Origin: Klebsiella quasivariicola
GTDB lineage: Bacteria; Pseudomonadota; Gammaproteobacteria; Enterobacterales; Enterobacteriaceae
Direction of reading: 5' to 3'
DNA length: 64,000 nucleotides
Assembly: GCF_002269255.1 (NCBI RefSeq)
Contig: NZ_CP022823.1
Span: 4,278,001-4,342,000, forward strand
The notes under the pieces were generated by a model. That model was not told where the DNA came from, made no database searches, and saw nothing but the letters and a program-made list of their open reading frames with translations. This document shows positions 17,895 through 26,811 of the stretch, in pieces. The first letter of the stretch is position 1. Each line of letters starts with the position of its first letter. Made by a program: the position numbers and the translations under genes.

Positions 17895-17924
17895 CCGCCG
17901 GGCACGCCCTGCCCGGCGGCTTTC
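17895..17924 (+). terminator. Hairpin after yajI
   Basis: CCGCCGGGC and GCCCGGCGG arms form a perfect 9-bp stem, then CTTTC. It lies 6 bases after the yajI stop. The T-tract is short. Confidence 0.6.
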
Positions 17925-18031
17925 ATCCCCACCGGTTTTATCCACTTACAACTTTTCGCAAGAGTTCATTAGAAATCGTTCTGGACAGCGATTTTCAGTA
18001 GCATTTTGTCAAGAAATGCATAGAATCGTGA

Positions 18032-18047
18032 ACGCAATCGATTACGC
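18032..18047. promoter_or_regulatory. Candidate PurR operator upstream of tsx
   Basis: ACGCAATCGATTACGC agrees with the PurR consensus (ANGCAANCGNTTNCNT) at 10 of its 11 fixed positions. It lies about 140 bases before the tsx ATG and 45 bases before a TATAAT hexamer (18095-18100). Repression of a nucleoside channel by the purine repressor would be sensible. Inference from the motif only. Confidence 0.45.
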
Positions 18048-18187
18048 ATGTTCTGGTTATGTGAAACAACACGTATTTTTGTGAGCAATGATTCCTATAA
18101 TAGACCCCCACAGAAAGACGAAATATTTAGAAACGCTTCGGCACTTCTTTTAACGCCTTCAGGCTCAATTTAAACAGTGGCATTACT

Positions 18188-19072
18188 ATGAAAAAAACAT
18201 TACTGGCAGCGGGTGCGGTTGTGGCGCTCTCCACTTCTTTTACCGCGGGCGCGGCAGAAAACGACAAACCGCAATATCTGTCTGACTGGTGGCACCAGAG
18301 TGTTAACGTGGTAGGCAGCTACCACACCCGTTTTGGACCGCAGATCCGTAACGATACCTACCTGGAATACGAAGCGTTCGCCAAAAAAGACTGGTTTGAT
18401 TTCTACGGCTACATCGATGCCCCGGTATTCTTCGGCGGCAACAGCACGGCAAAAGGTATCTGGAACAAAGGTTCCCCGCTGTTTATGGAGATCGAACCGC
18501 GTTTCTCTATCGATAAGCTGACCAATACCGATCTGAGCTTCGGGCCGTTCAAAGAGTGGTATTTCGCCAACAACTATATCTACGATATGGGCCGCAACGA
18601 CTCCCAGGAGCAGAGCACCTGGTATATGGGTCTGGGTACCGATATTGATACCGGCCTGCCGATGAGCCTGTCGCTGAACATCTACGCCAAGTACCAGTGG
18701 CAGAACTACGGTGCGTCCAACGAAAACGAGTGGGACGGCTACCGTTTCAAAGTGAAATACTTTGTGCCGCTGACCGACCTGTGGGGCGGTTCGCTGAGCT
18801 ATATCGGCTTCACCAACTTCGACTGGGGCTCTGACCTCGGCGATGACAACTTCTACGATCTGAACGGGAAGCACGCGCGCACCAGCAACTCTATCGCCTC
18901 CAGCCACATCCTGGCGCTGAACTACGCGCACTGGCACTACTCTATCGTCGCTCGTTACTTCCATAACGGCGGCCAGTGGGCTGACGATGCCAAGCTGAAC
19001 TTCGGCGATGGCGATTTCAGCGTCCGCTCGACCGGCTGGGGTGGTTACTTCGTGGTTGGTTACAACTTCTAA
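18188..19072 (+). CDS. tsx: Nucleoside-specific channel-forming protein Tsx
   Basis: A 294-residue outer-membrane beta-barrel that passes nucleosides and deoxynucleosides. The signal peptide (about 22 residues, cut after TAGA) is followed by the mature start AENDKPQYLSDWWHQSVNVVG, and the chain ends with an aromatic C-terminus (VVGYNF) for the BAM complex. Very close to E. coli Tsx, with differences mainly in one loop (DDNFYDLNGKHARTSN) that is expected to be surface-exposed. Its 299-base upstream region holds a TATAAT -10 hexamer and a PurR-like site; CRP and CytR/DeoR control is known in E. coli but clear sites were not resolved here. Confidence 0.96.
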   Translation: MKKTLLAAGAVVALSTSFTAGAAENDKPQYLSDWWHQSVNVVGSYHTRFGPQIRNDTYLEYEAFAKKDWFDFYGYIDAPVFFGGNSTAKGIWNKGSPLFMEIEPRFSIDKLTNTDLSFGPFKEWYFANNYIYDMGRNDSQEQSTWYMGLGTDIDTGLPMSLSLNIYAKYQWQNYGASNENEWDGYRFKVKYFVPLTDLWGGSLSYIGFTNFDWGSDLGDDNFYDLNGKHARTSNSIASSHILALNYAHWHYSIVARYFHNGGQWADDAKLNFGDGDFSVRSTGWGGYFVVGYNF

Positions 19073-19091
19073 TTGCTGATACAGCAAGACA

Positions 19092-19118
19092 GCGCCCGGG
19101 CCACCCGGGCGTTTTTAT
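19092..19118. terminator. Terminator between tsx and the YafY-type regulator
   Basis: CGCCCGGG and CCCGGGCG arms around CCA, then TTTTTATTT, 20 bases after tsx. It overlaps the end of the convergent regulator gene. Confidence 0.85.
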
Positions 19119-19810
19119 TTCTCCCGCACCTCGCAGCGGACTTTGCGCAAAAAATCGTTTAATGAGCGTTCGGCGCACTCGCTGAATCGACGTTCGGTCG
19201 CCCTGACCGCCAGACAGCGGTCGAGGCGAAAGTTACGATAATCATTACGCAGCTCGCACCAGGCCACCAGCAGCCAGCGCTCCCCCCAGAAAAACAGCCC
19301 CAGCGGCAGCACGTCGCGCTCGGTCACCCGACCGGACTCATCCTGATAGCGCAGTGCCAGCACCTGCTGGCCGGAGACCGCCTGATGAATGACGTCAAAG
19401 AAGGTTTTGGCATAGCGATGGGCGCCGAGATCGGGGGCAAACAGGCGGGTCTGCTCCGCCTGGCGCCGGCGCGCCTCCGGGAGGATCGCCAGCATCTTCT
19501 CCTGGGCGGATTCCAGCGATTGCGACAGCGCCTCACCGCCCCAGGTTTTCAGCAGCCGAATCGCGGCGATCAGCGCTTCGGATTCTTTGGTGGTCAGCAT
19601 CAGCGGCGGCAGATCGTAGCCCGCCAGTAGCCGGTAGCCGCTGCCCGCCTCGCCCTCCACCGGCACGCCGGAGAGGGAGAGATCGCGAATATCGCGATAC
19701 ACGGTGCGCTCCGACACGCCCAGCCGCTCCGCCAGCAGCGCGGCGGTAGTGAGCCGCCTGCCGCGCAGGATCTGCACAATCTGAAATAAACGGTCGGCGC
19801 GTCGGGTCAT
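19115..19810 (-). CDS. YafY-type transcriptional regulator (HTH + WYL domain)
   Basis: A 231-residue DNA-binding protein. The N-terminal winged helix-turn-helix (about 1-60; LAERLGVSERTVYRDIRDL) is of the HTH_11/DeoR type. The C-terminal WYL domain (about 135-215) has the sensor core LALRYQDESG and FWGERWLLVAWCELRNDYRNFRLDR. WYL proteins bind small ligands or nucleic acids. It lies 24 bases downstream of a VOC-family gene on the same strand, so it probably controls that gene; a palindrome lies just upstream of the pair. This pair is absent between secF and tsx in E. coli. Confidence 0.85.
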   Translation of the reverse strand: MTRRADRLFQIVQILRGRRLTTAALLAERLGVSERTVYRDIRDLSLSGVPVEGEAGSGYRLLAGYDLPPLMLTTKESEALIAAIRLLKTWGGEALSQSLESAQEKMLAILPEARRRQAEQTRLFAPDLGAHRYAKTFFDVIHQAVSGQQVLALRYQDESGRVTERDVLPLGLFFWGERWLLVAWCELRNDYRNFRLDRCLAVRATERRFSECAERSLNDFLRKVRCEVREK

Positions 19811-19834
19811 GTCTCACTTCACAAAAAATTCAGG

Positions 19835-20200
19835 TTAAGCTGGCTGGTGCAGGCCAACGCGGTTGCCCTCGCTGTCGGTAAACAGCGCGATGGTGCCAAT
19901 ATCATTCGGCAGCGTCAGCGGGCCGAAGACACAGGCCCCACCCGCCGAGGCAACGCGATCCAGCGTGGCGGCAAGATGGTCAGTATGCAGGTAAATAATA
20001 GCGCCCTGCGCCGAAGGCGCGATACCGTCGAATTTGGCCAGCGCGCCACCGGGGGCCGGATCCTGATGCGGGAACACCGCCAGCTCGGCGCAGTCCATGG
20101 TTTCGCGACGCAGCGTCACCTGCATCACCGGCTCATAAAACGCGACGGCGCGATCCATATCGGCGACCGGAATTTCAAACCAGTTAATCACGTTATTCAT
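19835..20200 (-). CDS. VOC family protein (glyoxalase/bleomycin-resistance fold)
   Basis: A 121-residue protein with the paired beta-alpha-beta-beta-beta modules of the vicinal-oxygen-chelate superfamily. It opens NVINWFEIPVADMDRAVAFYEPVM, ends FTDSEGNRVGLHQ, and has the usual Asp/Glu and His metal positions near each module's ends. Such proteins include metal-dependent lyases, dioxygenases and binding proteins. It is the first gene of a two-gene unit with a WYL regulator. The reaction is unknown. Confidence 0.82.
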   Translation of the reverse strand: MNNVINWFEIPVADMDRAVAFYEPVMQVTLRRETMDCAELAVFPHQDPAPGGALAKFDGIAPSAQGAIIYLHTDHLAATLDRVASAGGACVFGPLTLPNDIGTIALFTDSEGNRVGLHQPA

Positions 20201-20248
20201 ACTTCCTCCTGCTCGTTAGTGAGTTCAGAAGGAGTGTATGGGAGGGCT

Positions 20249-20268
20249 CCTGACAGCTTACTGTCAGC
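20249..20268. promoter_or_regulatory. Palindrome upstream of the VOC/YafY unit
   Basis: CTGACAG and CTGTCAG form a perfect 7+7 inverted repeat with a CTTA spacer, 50 bases before the VOC start codon. It is placed as an operator for autoregulation by the WYL regulator would be. Confidence 0.5.
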
Positions 20269-20284
20269 AGGTTTTATCGTGGAC

Positions 20285-20316
20285 AAAAAAATCCCGGCCA
20301 CCAGGGCCGGGATTGC
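20285..20316 (-). terminator. secF terminator
   Basis: On the minus strand AATCCCGGCC pairs with GGCCGGGATT across a short loop and runs into seven T. It lies 21 bases after the secF stop. Confidence 0.9.
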
Positions 20317-20336
20317 TTTCTCTCAACTGAACCGGA

Positions 20337-21308
20337 TTACGGCAGAATAGACGGCTGATCCGCCCCTTCTTTCTCGACCTTCTGCTGGATCAGATGCTCG
20401 CGCTTCATGCCCAGCTTCAACGCCAGCGCGGAGGCGACGTAGATAGAAGAAGCCGTACCGATGGAGACACCGATCAGCATGGTCAGCGAGAAGCCTTCCA
20501 GAATCGGGCCGCCGAACAGGAACAGCATCAGGATCACCATCAAAGTGGTACCAGAGGTGATCAAGGTACGGTGCAGCGTCTGGGTCAACGACACGTTAAA
20601 GATCTCGTACGGCGTACCGCGGCGGATCTTACGGAAGTTTTCACGGATACGGTCCGATACCACGATACTGTCGTTCAGCGAGTAGCCGATAACCGACATC
20701 AACGAGGCCACGATGGTCAGGTCGATCTCGATATGGAACAGCGACAGCACGCCCATAGTGATCACCACGTCGTGCGCCAGGGCGATAACCACCCCGGCCG
20801 CCAGACGCCATTCGAAGCGGAAGCCGACGTAGATCAGGATACAGACCAGCGCCGCAATCAGCGCCAGGGCGCCGGTTTGCGCGAGGTCCGCACCGACGCT
20901 TGGGCCGACAAACTCAATACGCTTCACCGCCGCGTTCTGACTGGTCGATTCGTTAATCACCGTCACGACCTTGCTGCCCAGCTCCTGGCTGCCGTTGGCG
21001 TCATGCACCGGCGGCATACGTACCATGATGTCGCGGCTGCTACCGAAGTTCTGCACCTGCGGCTCTTCAAAACCCGCTTTCTGCAGCGCATCACGCATCT
21101 GGTCCAGATCGACCGGTTTCTCAAGGGTAATTTCAATCACCGTACCGCCGGTGAAATCGAGACCCCAGTTAAACCCACGAACGCCGATGATGGCGATCGA
21201 CACAATCAGCAGAAAACCTGAAATGCCGAAGGCCCAGTAGTCCCAGCGCATAAAGTCCCAGACTTTACGGCCGTGGTTCAATTGTTCAACAGTATATTCC
21301 TGTGCCAC
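20337..21308 (-). CDS. secF: Protein translocase subunit SecF
   Basis: A 323-residue inner-membrane protein with six helices and a large first periplasmic loop. With SecD and YajC it uses the proton gradient to aid late steps of Sec export. The family motifs GLDFTGGTVIEI (near residue 50) and the RND-like GYSLNDSIVVSDRIREN in helix 4 are intact. GTG start codon; same length as E. coli SecF. It follows secD by 10 bases in yajC-secD-secF. Confidence 0.97.
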   Translation of the reverse strand: MAQEYTVEQLNHGRKVWDFMRWDYWAFGISGFLLIVSIAIIGVRGFNWGLDFTGGTVIEITLEKPVDLDQMRDALQKAGFEEPQVQNFGSSRDIMVRMPPVHDANGSQELGSKVVTVINESTSQNAAVKRIEFVGPSVGADLAQTGALALIAALVCILIYVGFRFEWRLAAGVVIALAHDVVITMGVLSLFHIEIDLTIVASLMSVIGYSLNDSIVVSDRIRENFRKIRRGTPYEIFNVSLTQTLHRTLITSGTTLMVILMLFLFGGPILEGFSLTMLIGVSIGTASSIYVASALALKLGMKREHLIQQKVEKEGADQPSILP

Positions 21309-21318
21309 AACGCACTCC

Positions 21319-23166
21319 TCAGATAGACAGCTTTTTAACGCGCTTGCCGCCGTACAGCAGGTTCACGATGGCACGGGTGCCGACGATAGCGGTAAACATT
21401 GAGGTCGCGATACCGATACCGGTGGTAATCGCAAACCCTTTAATGGCACCGGTACCGACGGCGTACAGGATGATCACTTTGATAAGCGTCGTCACGTTGG
21501 CGTCGAAGATCGAACTGAACGCGCCGCGATAACCTTCGTCAATCGCCTGCTGAACGGTACGCCCGTTGCTCAGTTCTTCTTTGATACGCTCGTTGATCAG
21601 TACGTTAGCATCGACCGCCACCGCAAGGGTTAACACGATACCCGCGATGCCCGGCATGGTCAGCGTCGCCCCCGGGATCAGGGACATAATGCCGACAATC
21701 AGCACCAGGTTGGCAATCAGCGCCGAAGTCGCGATCAGACCGAACTTCTTATAGAAGAGGATCATGAACAGGATAGAGACCACCAGACCGGCCAGACAGG
21801 CTTCCAGACCCTGCTTGATGTTCTGCATCCCCAGGGTTGGGCCGATAGTCCGCTCTTCGACGATCTGAATCGGCGCAATCAGCGCGCCGGCACGCAGCAG
21901 CAGCGACAGCTGGCGCGCCTCGGTCGGGTTGCTGATACCGGTAATACGGAAGCTGTTACCCAGACGCGACTGGATGTTGGCGATGTTAATCACCTCTTCC
22001 TCTTTCGCCAGGATAGCGCGACCGTTGGCATCTTTCTTACCGCTGTCTTTATACTCCACGAACAGGGTCGCCATCGGTTTACCGATGTTGTCCTTGGTGA
22101 AGTTAGACATGATGTTCCCGCCCGCACTGTCCAGCGAGATGTTAACCTGCGGCTGGTTGTACTCATCCATGCTGGAGGTGGAGTCGGTGATATGGTCACC
22201 GGTCAGGATCACGCGTTTGTACAGCACCACCGGCTGGCCTTCACGCGTCTGCTTCACTTCCGAGTCGCCCGGTACGCGGCCAGAGGCGGCAGCGGACTGG
22301 TCCACGTTAGTATTGACCAGACGGAACTCGAGGGTCGCGGTCGCGCCAAGGATCTCCTTCGCCCGCGCGGTATCCTGGATACCCGGCAGCTCAACCACGA
22401 TGCGGTCAGCGCCCTGACGCTGAACCAGCGGCTCGGCGACGCCCAGCTGGTTAACACGGTTACGCAGGATATTAATGTTCTGCTGAACCGCATACTCACG
22501 GGCTTCTTTCAGGCGCTCATCGGTCATCACCGCTTTCAGGCTGTTGTCACCCTGAGAGGAGATAACCAGATCGCGATGGCGAGGGCTGAGATAAGAGATA
22601 GCCTGGTCGCGCGCCGCGCTGTCGCGGAAGACGATGCTCAGACCGTAGTTGTCTTCTTTACGCACGGTCGCGTAAGGAATGCCTTTGTCGCGCAGTTCGC
22701 TGCGCAGGCTATCGATGTTCTGTTCCTGCAGTTTGCCTAACGCGGTGTCCATATCCACTTCCATCAGGAAGTGCACGCCGCCGCGCAGATCAAGACCCAG
22801 CTTCATTGGCTCGGCATAGAGTGCCGCCAGCCAGCGTGGGGTTGCCGGAGCAAGGTTTAGCGCCACGACGTATTTGTCACCCAGCACGGTAAGCAGCGCT
22901 TCACGCGCACGCAGCTGGGTATCAGTGGTGTCGAAGCGCGCAAGAATAGCGCCCTCTTCCAGAGCCACAGACTTCGCGGTTATTTTTTCTTCTTGTAAAG
23001 TTTTCTGGACCTGGATCAGCGTTTGCTCACTGGCGGCGACGCCGCGCGCGCCAGTGATTTGAACAGCCGGATCCTCACCATACAGGTTGGGAAGCGCATA
23101 GATCAGGCCGACGACAATGACGACGACCAGCATGACGTACTTCCACAAAGGATAACGGTTTAACAC
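21319..23166 (-). CDS. secD: Protein translocase subunit SecD
   Basis: A 615-residue inner-membrane protein, matching E. coli SecD in length. One N-terminal helix (about 10-27), a large periplasmic domain with the GLDLRGGVHFLMEVD motif (about residue 125), and five C-terminal helices with DANVLINERIKEEL, carrying the conserved Asp and Arg needed for proton-driven movement. The start codon is GTG (MLNRYPLWKY). Middle gene of yajC-secD-secF. Confidence 0.97.
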   Translation of the reverse strand: MLNRYPLWKYVMLVVVIVVGLIYALPNLYGEDPAVQITGARGVAASEQTLIQVQKTLQEEKITAKSVALEEGAILARFDTTDTQLRAREALLTVLGDKYVVALNLAPATPRWLAALYAEPMKLGLDLRGGVHFLMEVDMDTALGKLQEQNIDSLRSELRDKGIPYATVRKEDNYGLSIVFRDSAARDQAISYLSPRHRDLVISSQGDNSLKAVMTDERLKEAREYAVQQNINILRNRVNQLGVAEPLVQRQGADRIVVELPGIQDTARAKEILGATATLEFRLVNTNVDQSAAASGRVPGDSEVKQTREGQPVVLYKRVILTGDHITDSTSSMDEYNQPQVNISLDSAGGNIMSNFTKDNIGKPMATLFVEYKDSGKKDANGRAILAKEEEVINIANIQSRLGNSFRITGISNPTEARQLSLLLRAGALIAPIQIVEERTIGPTLGMQNIKQGLEACLAGLVVSILFMILFYKKFGLIATSALIANLVLIVGIMSLIPGATLTMPGIAGIVLTLAVAVDANVLINERIKEELSNGRTVQQAIDEGYRGAFSSIFDANVTTLIKVIILYAVGTGAIKGFAITTGIGIATSMFTAIVGTRAIVNLLYGGKRVKKLSI

Positions 23167-23192
23167 GGCAGTTCCCTTTGGGAAAAGTTAGA

Positions 23193-23525
23193 TTACAGCG
23201 CCTTCATGGTGCCTTTCGGCAGAACGGCAGCAACGAAGTCACGTTTGATAACCACTTCAGTGGTATCGTTCAGCGCGATAGCAATGTAGCCAGTTTCCGC
23301 TACTTTGGTCACGCGACCGACCAGACCGCCGTTGGTCAGCACTTCATCGCCTTTGGCGATGGAGTTCATCAGGTTCTTGTGTTCCTTGGTGCGCTTCTGC
23401 TGTGGACGCAGGATCATGAAGTAAAAAATCAGACCGAACACCACCAGCATCAGAATCAGAGACATCGGGCTGCCCTGCGCCGGTGCACCCGTTGCCGCTA
23501 CCGCATCAGAAATAAAAAAGCTCAT
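23193..23525 (-). CDS. yajC: Preprotein translocase subunit YajC
   Basis: A 110-residue single-helix membrane protein that associates with SecDF. One hydrophobic segment (SLILMLVVFGLIFYFMIL) is followed by RPQQKRTKEHKNLMNSIAKGDEV, the family signature. The ATG of MSFFISDAVA is chosen: it is preceded by GAGGGAA and matches E. coli. The frame is open 10 codons further upstream without homology. It lies 22 bases downstream of tgt. Confidence 0.95.
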   Translation of the reverse strand: MSFFISDAVAATGAPAQGSPMSLILMLVVFGLIFYFMILRPQQKRTKEHKNLMNSIAKGDEVLTNGGLVGRVTKVAETGYIAIALNDTTEVVIKRDFVAAVLPKGTMKAL

Positions 23526-23547
23526 TGAAATTCCCTCATTATTAAAA

Positions 23548-24675
23548 TTAATCAACGTTCAAAGGAGGCACGGTGCGCCCCTGACGTTGGTAAAAATCGG
23601 TCACGAAGCTCTCTAATTTACCCTCTTCGATAGCCTTGCGTAAACCAGCCATTAAACGCTGATAGTAGCGCAGGTTATGAATGGTATTGAGACGCGCGCC
23701 CAATATTTCGTTGCAACGATCGAGGTGATGCAAGTAAGCGCGTGAATAATTGCGACATGTATAGCAATCACACTCGGCGTCCAGCGGTGCGGTATCGCTT
23801 TTGTGCTTCGCGTTGCGGATTTTCACCACGCCGTCGGTGACGAACAGGTGGCCGTTACGCGCGTTGCGCGTCGGCATGACGCAGTCGAACATATCGATAC
23901 CGCGACGTACCCCTTCCACCAGATCTTCCGGCTTCCCGACGCCCATCAGGTATCGTGGTTTATCGGCCGGGATCTGCGGGCAGACGTGCTCCAGAATGCG
24001 ATGCATGTCTTCCTTCGGCTCACCGACCGCCAAACCGCCGACAGCGTAGCCATCAAAGCCAATCTCTACCAGACCTTTCACCGAGATATCGCGTAAATCT
24101 TCGTAAACGCTACCCTGAATAATGCCGAACAGCGCGTTTTTATTGCCGAGGCTATCGAAACGGTCGCGGCTGCGCTTCGCCCAGCGCAGAGACATTTCCA
24201 TCGAACGCTTGGCGTAGTCCCAGTCCGCCGGGTACGGCGTACATTCGTCGAAGATCATCACGATGTCGGAACCGAGATCGTATTGAATCTCCATCGATTT
24301 TTCCGGATCGAGGAAAATAGGATCGCCGTTGATCGGGTTGCGGAAATGGACGCCCTGCTCGGTGATCTTACGGATATCGCCAAGGCTGAACACCTGGAAG
24401 CCGCCGGAGTCGGTCAGGATCGGTCCTTTCCACTGCATAAAATCGTGCAGATCGCCATGCAGCTTCATGATCTCCTGACCCGGGCGCAGCCACAGGTGGA
24501 AGGTGTTGCCGAGAATAATCTGCGCGCCGGTGGCTTCCACCTCTTCCGGCGTCATCCCTTTGACGGTGCCGTAGGTGCCAACGGGCATAAAGGCCGGTGT
24601 TTCCACCACGCCGCGCTCAAACACCAGGCGACCGCGGCGGGCGCGACCGTCGGTGGTATCCAGTTCAAATTTCAT
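23548..24675 (-). CDS. tgt: tRNA-guanine transglycosylase
   Basis: A 375-residue TIM-barrel enzyme that swaps the wobble guanine of GU(N) tRNAs for preQ1. The nucleophilic Asp lies in GVRRGIDMFDCVMPTRNAR and the catalytic Asp in LTDSGGFQVFS. Four zinc ligands are present (C-D-C-x-x-C and a later His in YLHHLDRCNE). The ATG of MKFELDTTDGRARRG gives exactly the E. coli length; the open frame upstream is not conserved. Part of queA-tgt-yajC-secDF. Confidence 0.97.
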   Translation of the reverse strand: MKFELDTTDGRARRGRLVFERGVVETPAFMPVGTYGTVKGMTPEEVEATGAQIILGNTFHLWLRPGQEIMKLHGDLHDFMQWKGPILTDSGGFQVFSLGDIRKITEQGVHFRNPINGDPIFLDPEKSMEIQYDLGSDIVMIFDECTPYPADWDYAKRSMEMSLRWAKRSRDRFDSLGNKNALFGIIQGSVYEDLRDISVKGLVEIGFDGYAVGGLAVGEPKEDMHRILEHVCPQIPADKPRYLMGVGKPEDLVEGVRRGIDMFDCVMPTRNARNGHLFVTDGVVKIRNAKHKSDTAPLDAECDCYTCRNYSRAYLHHLDRCNEILGARLNTIHNLRYYQRLMAGLRKAIEEGKLESFVTDFYQRQGRTVPPLNVD

Positions 24676-24782
24676 TCTTGCTCCTGCGTCAGAAAAACAG
24701 TCCGACGTTTTCATACTCGCCACGGAATGATTCCGTGGCTAAAAATGCGTCATGGCGTCAACAAGCCGGTATACCGGCCTGT

Positions 24783-25847
24783 TTAGGGACGCTCAGAAAT
24801 AGCCTGCGGATTGTACGTGATAAACATCGCATCCCCGTAGCTAAAAAAGCGATATTTTTGCTCAACCGCCACCTTGTAGGCGTTCATGGTGTGCTGATAA
24901 CCCGCAAACGCCGACACCAGCATAATCAGTGTGGATTCAGGGAGATGGAAGTTGGTCACCAGCGCATCAATCACCTGGTACTGATAACCCGGATAGATGA
25001 AAATCTGCGTATCGTCGAAGAATGGCGCGATCAGCGCGTCTTTCGCCGCCTGCGCCGCGCTCTCCAGCGAGCGTACCGACGTTGTGCCTACCGCGATCAC
25101 GCGGTTGCCACGCGCTTTTGCCGCCAGCACCGCATCGACCACCTCCTGTGGAACTTCGGCATATTCGGAGTGCATGGTGTGCTCTTCAATGCTGTCGACG
25201 CGCACCGGCTGGAAGGTGCCGGCGCCCACGTGCAGGGTAACAAACGCCATCTCAACGCCTTTGGCGCGCAGTTTGTCCAGCAGCGGTTCGTCGAAATGCA
25301 GACCGGCGGTCGGGGCGGCTACCGCGCCCGGCCTGGTGCCGTAGACAGTTTGATAGAGCTCGCGGTCGGCGTCTTCGTCCGGGCGGTCAATATAGGGCGG
25401 CAGCGGCATATGGCCGATCCCGTTGAGGATCTCCAGCACCGGGCGCTCGTCGTTAAATTCCACTTCAAACAGCGCGCCGTGACGCGCCAGCATGGTGGCC
25501 TTAATGCTCTCGTCATCCCCCAGCAGCAGCTCGGCGCCCGGCTTAGGCGCTTTCGAGGCGCGAATATGGGCCAGGATGCGCTTATCATCCAGCATCCGCT
25601 CCACCAGCACTTCAATCTTGCCGCCGCTGGCCTTACGACCGAACAGACGCGCCGGGATCACCCGGGTGTTGTTAAACACCAGCAGATCGCCTGGATTAAG
25701 CTTATCGAGAATGTCGGTGAAGGTGCCATGCGTCAGCGCGCCCGTCGGCCCGTCCAGGGAGAGCAAGCGACAGCTACTGCGCTCAGGCATCGGATAGTGG
25801 GCAATCAGGGATTCGGGTAGTTCAAAAGCAAAATCGGTAACGCGCAT
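24783..25847 (-). CDS. queA: S-adenosylmethionine:tRNA ribosyltransferase-isomerase
   Basis: A 354-residue enzyme that moves the ribosyl group of SAM onto preQ1 in tRNA, giving epoxyqueuosine. Conserved segments [29 protein letters not shown] and [11 protein letters not shown] are intact. First gene of the queA-tgt-yajC-secD-secF order. Very close to the E. coli protein (356 residues). Confidence 0.96.
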
Positions 25848-25939
25848 GACGATAACTCAGACTAAATAAAGAGGCGGGTAGTCTAGTGCCGGGGCGGTCT
25901 GCCTGCAACCTTTACCCCTCCGGATGAATGACATAATCT

Positions 25940-26042
25940 ATATTCCGAATCATTCCGAATGCCGCCATGCGGCAACCGAATGCCTTACCGGTGGCAAAGG
26001 TGCCGCGCGCGGCCAGACAGCATGCCATTCGGCCACTGAGGC
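25940..26042. repeat. CCGAAT motif cluster with a short hairpin
   Basis: The queA-acpH interval has three direct copies of CCGAAT (25945, 25955, 25976), one inverted copy (ATTCGG, about 26037) and a perfect 6-bp hairpin TGCCGC-CAT-GCGGCA (25960-25974). No open frame with coding character spans it. It may be a small repeat remnant or a regulator site. Confidence 0.4.
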
Positions 26043-26102
26043 GCCGTTCAGCACAACATCGGTGACGCCACCCGCCCGCTCGTATTTAAAGGATGTCGTT
26101 TT

Positions 26103-26684
26103 ATGAATTTTCTCGCCCACCTGCACCTGGCCCATCTCGCCGACAGTTCGTTGCCCGGCAACCTGATGGCCGACTTCGTGCGCGGCAACCCGCAGGGCGA
26201 CTATCCGGCGGAGATCATCGACGGCATCTATATGCATCGGCGGATTGACGTGATGACTGACAATCTGGCGGAAGTCAAAGAGGCGCGGGAGTGGTTTCGC
26301 CCGCAGACCCGCCGCGTCGCTCCCATCACCCTCGACGTCATGTGGGATCATTTCCTGTCGCAGCACTGGGCGCAGCTCTCCCCTGACCTGCCGCTGGACG
26401 AGTTTGTCCGCTACGCCGAGCAGCAGATTGCCCCCGTCCTGCCTGATTCGCCGCCCCGCTTCGTCAATCTCAATCAATACCTGTGGTCGGAGCGCTGGCT
26501 GGAGCGCTATCGGGAAATGGAGTTTATTCAGCGTGTGCTGAACGGCATGGCCAGCCGCCGCCCGCGTCTCGAGGCGCTACGCGACTCCTGGCAGGATCTG
26601 GACACCCACTACCACCAGCTTGAGGAGCAGTTCTGGCGCTTTTATCCGCAGATGATGCGCCAGGCGGCAAACAAACAGCTGTAA
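26103..26684 (+). CDS. acpH: Acyl carrier protein phosphodiesterase
   Basis: A 193-residue enzyme that removes 4'-phosphopantetheine from acyl carrier protein. It begins MNFLAHLHLAHLADSSLPGNLMADFVRG, with the metal-binding His/Asp pattern of this HD-like family, and continues HRRIDVMTD and VMWDHFLSQHW. Same length as E. coli AcpH. Divergent from queA across a 255-base interval. In E. coli malZ lies next to acpH; here about 9.6 kb of accessory genes intervene. Confidence 0.94.
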   Translation: MNFLAHLHLAHLADSSLPGNLMADFVRGNPQGDYPAEIIDGIYMHRRIDVMTDNLAEVKEAREWFRPQTRRVAPITLDVMWDHFLSQHWAQLSPDLPLDEFVRYAEQQIAPVLPDSPPRFVNLNQYLWSERWLERYREMEFIQRVLNGMASRRPRLEALRDSWQDLDTHYHQLEEQFWRFYPQMMRQAANKQL

Positions 26685-26735
26685 TCGCTGCGTCATTGAT
26701 AGGTAAAAGCTGGCTGAACGATTGTCAGCGCCTCT

Positions 26736-26764
26736 TTGTGTTATTGCCGGACAGACTCTATACT
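26736..26764 (+). promoter_or_regulatory. Sigma-70 promoter of the peroxiredoxin gene
   Basis: TTGTGT (26736-26741) and TATACT (26759-26764) are 17 bases apart, 48 bases before the start codon. An AGGAG ribosome binding site precedes the ATG. Confidence 0.6.
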
Positions 26765-26811
26765 TGCCCGCGTTGCGTTCCAAATAACCTTAGTAATTAC
26801 AGGAGAATCAA

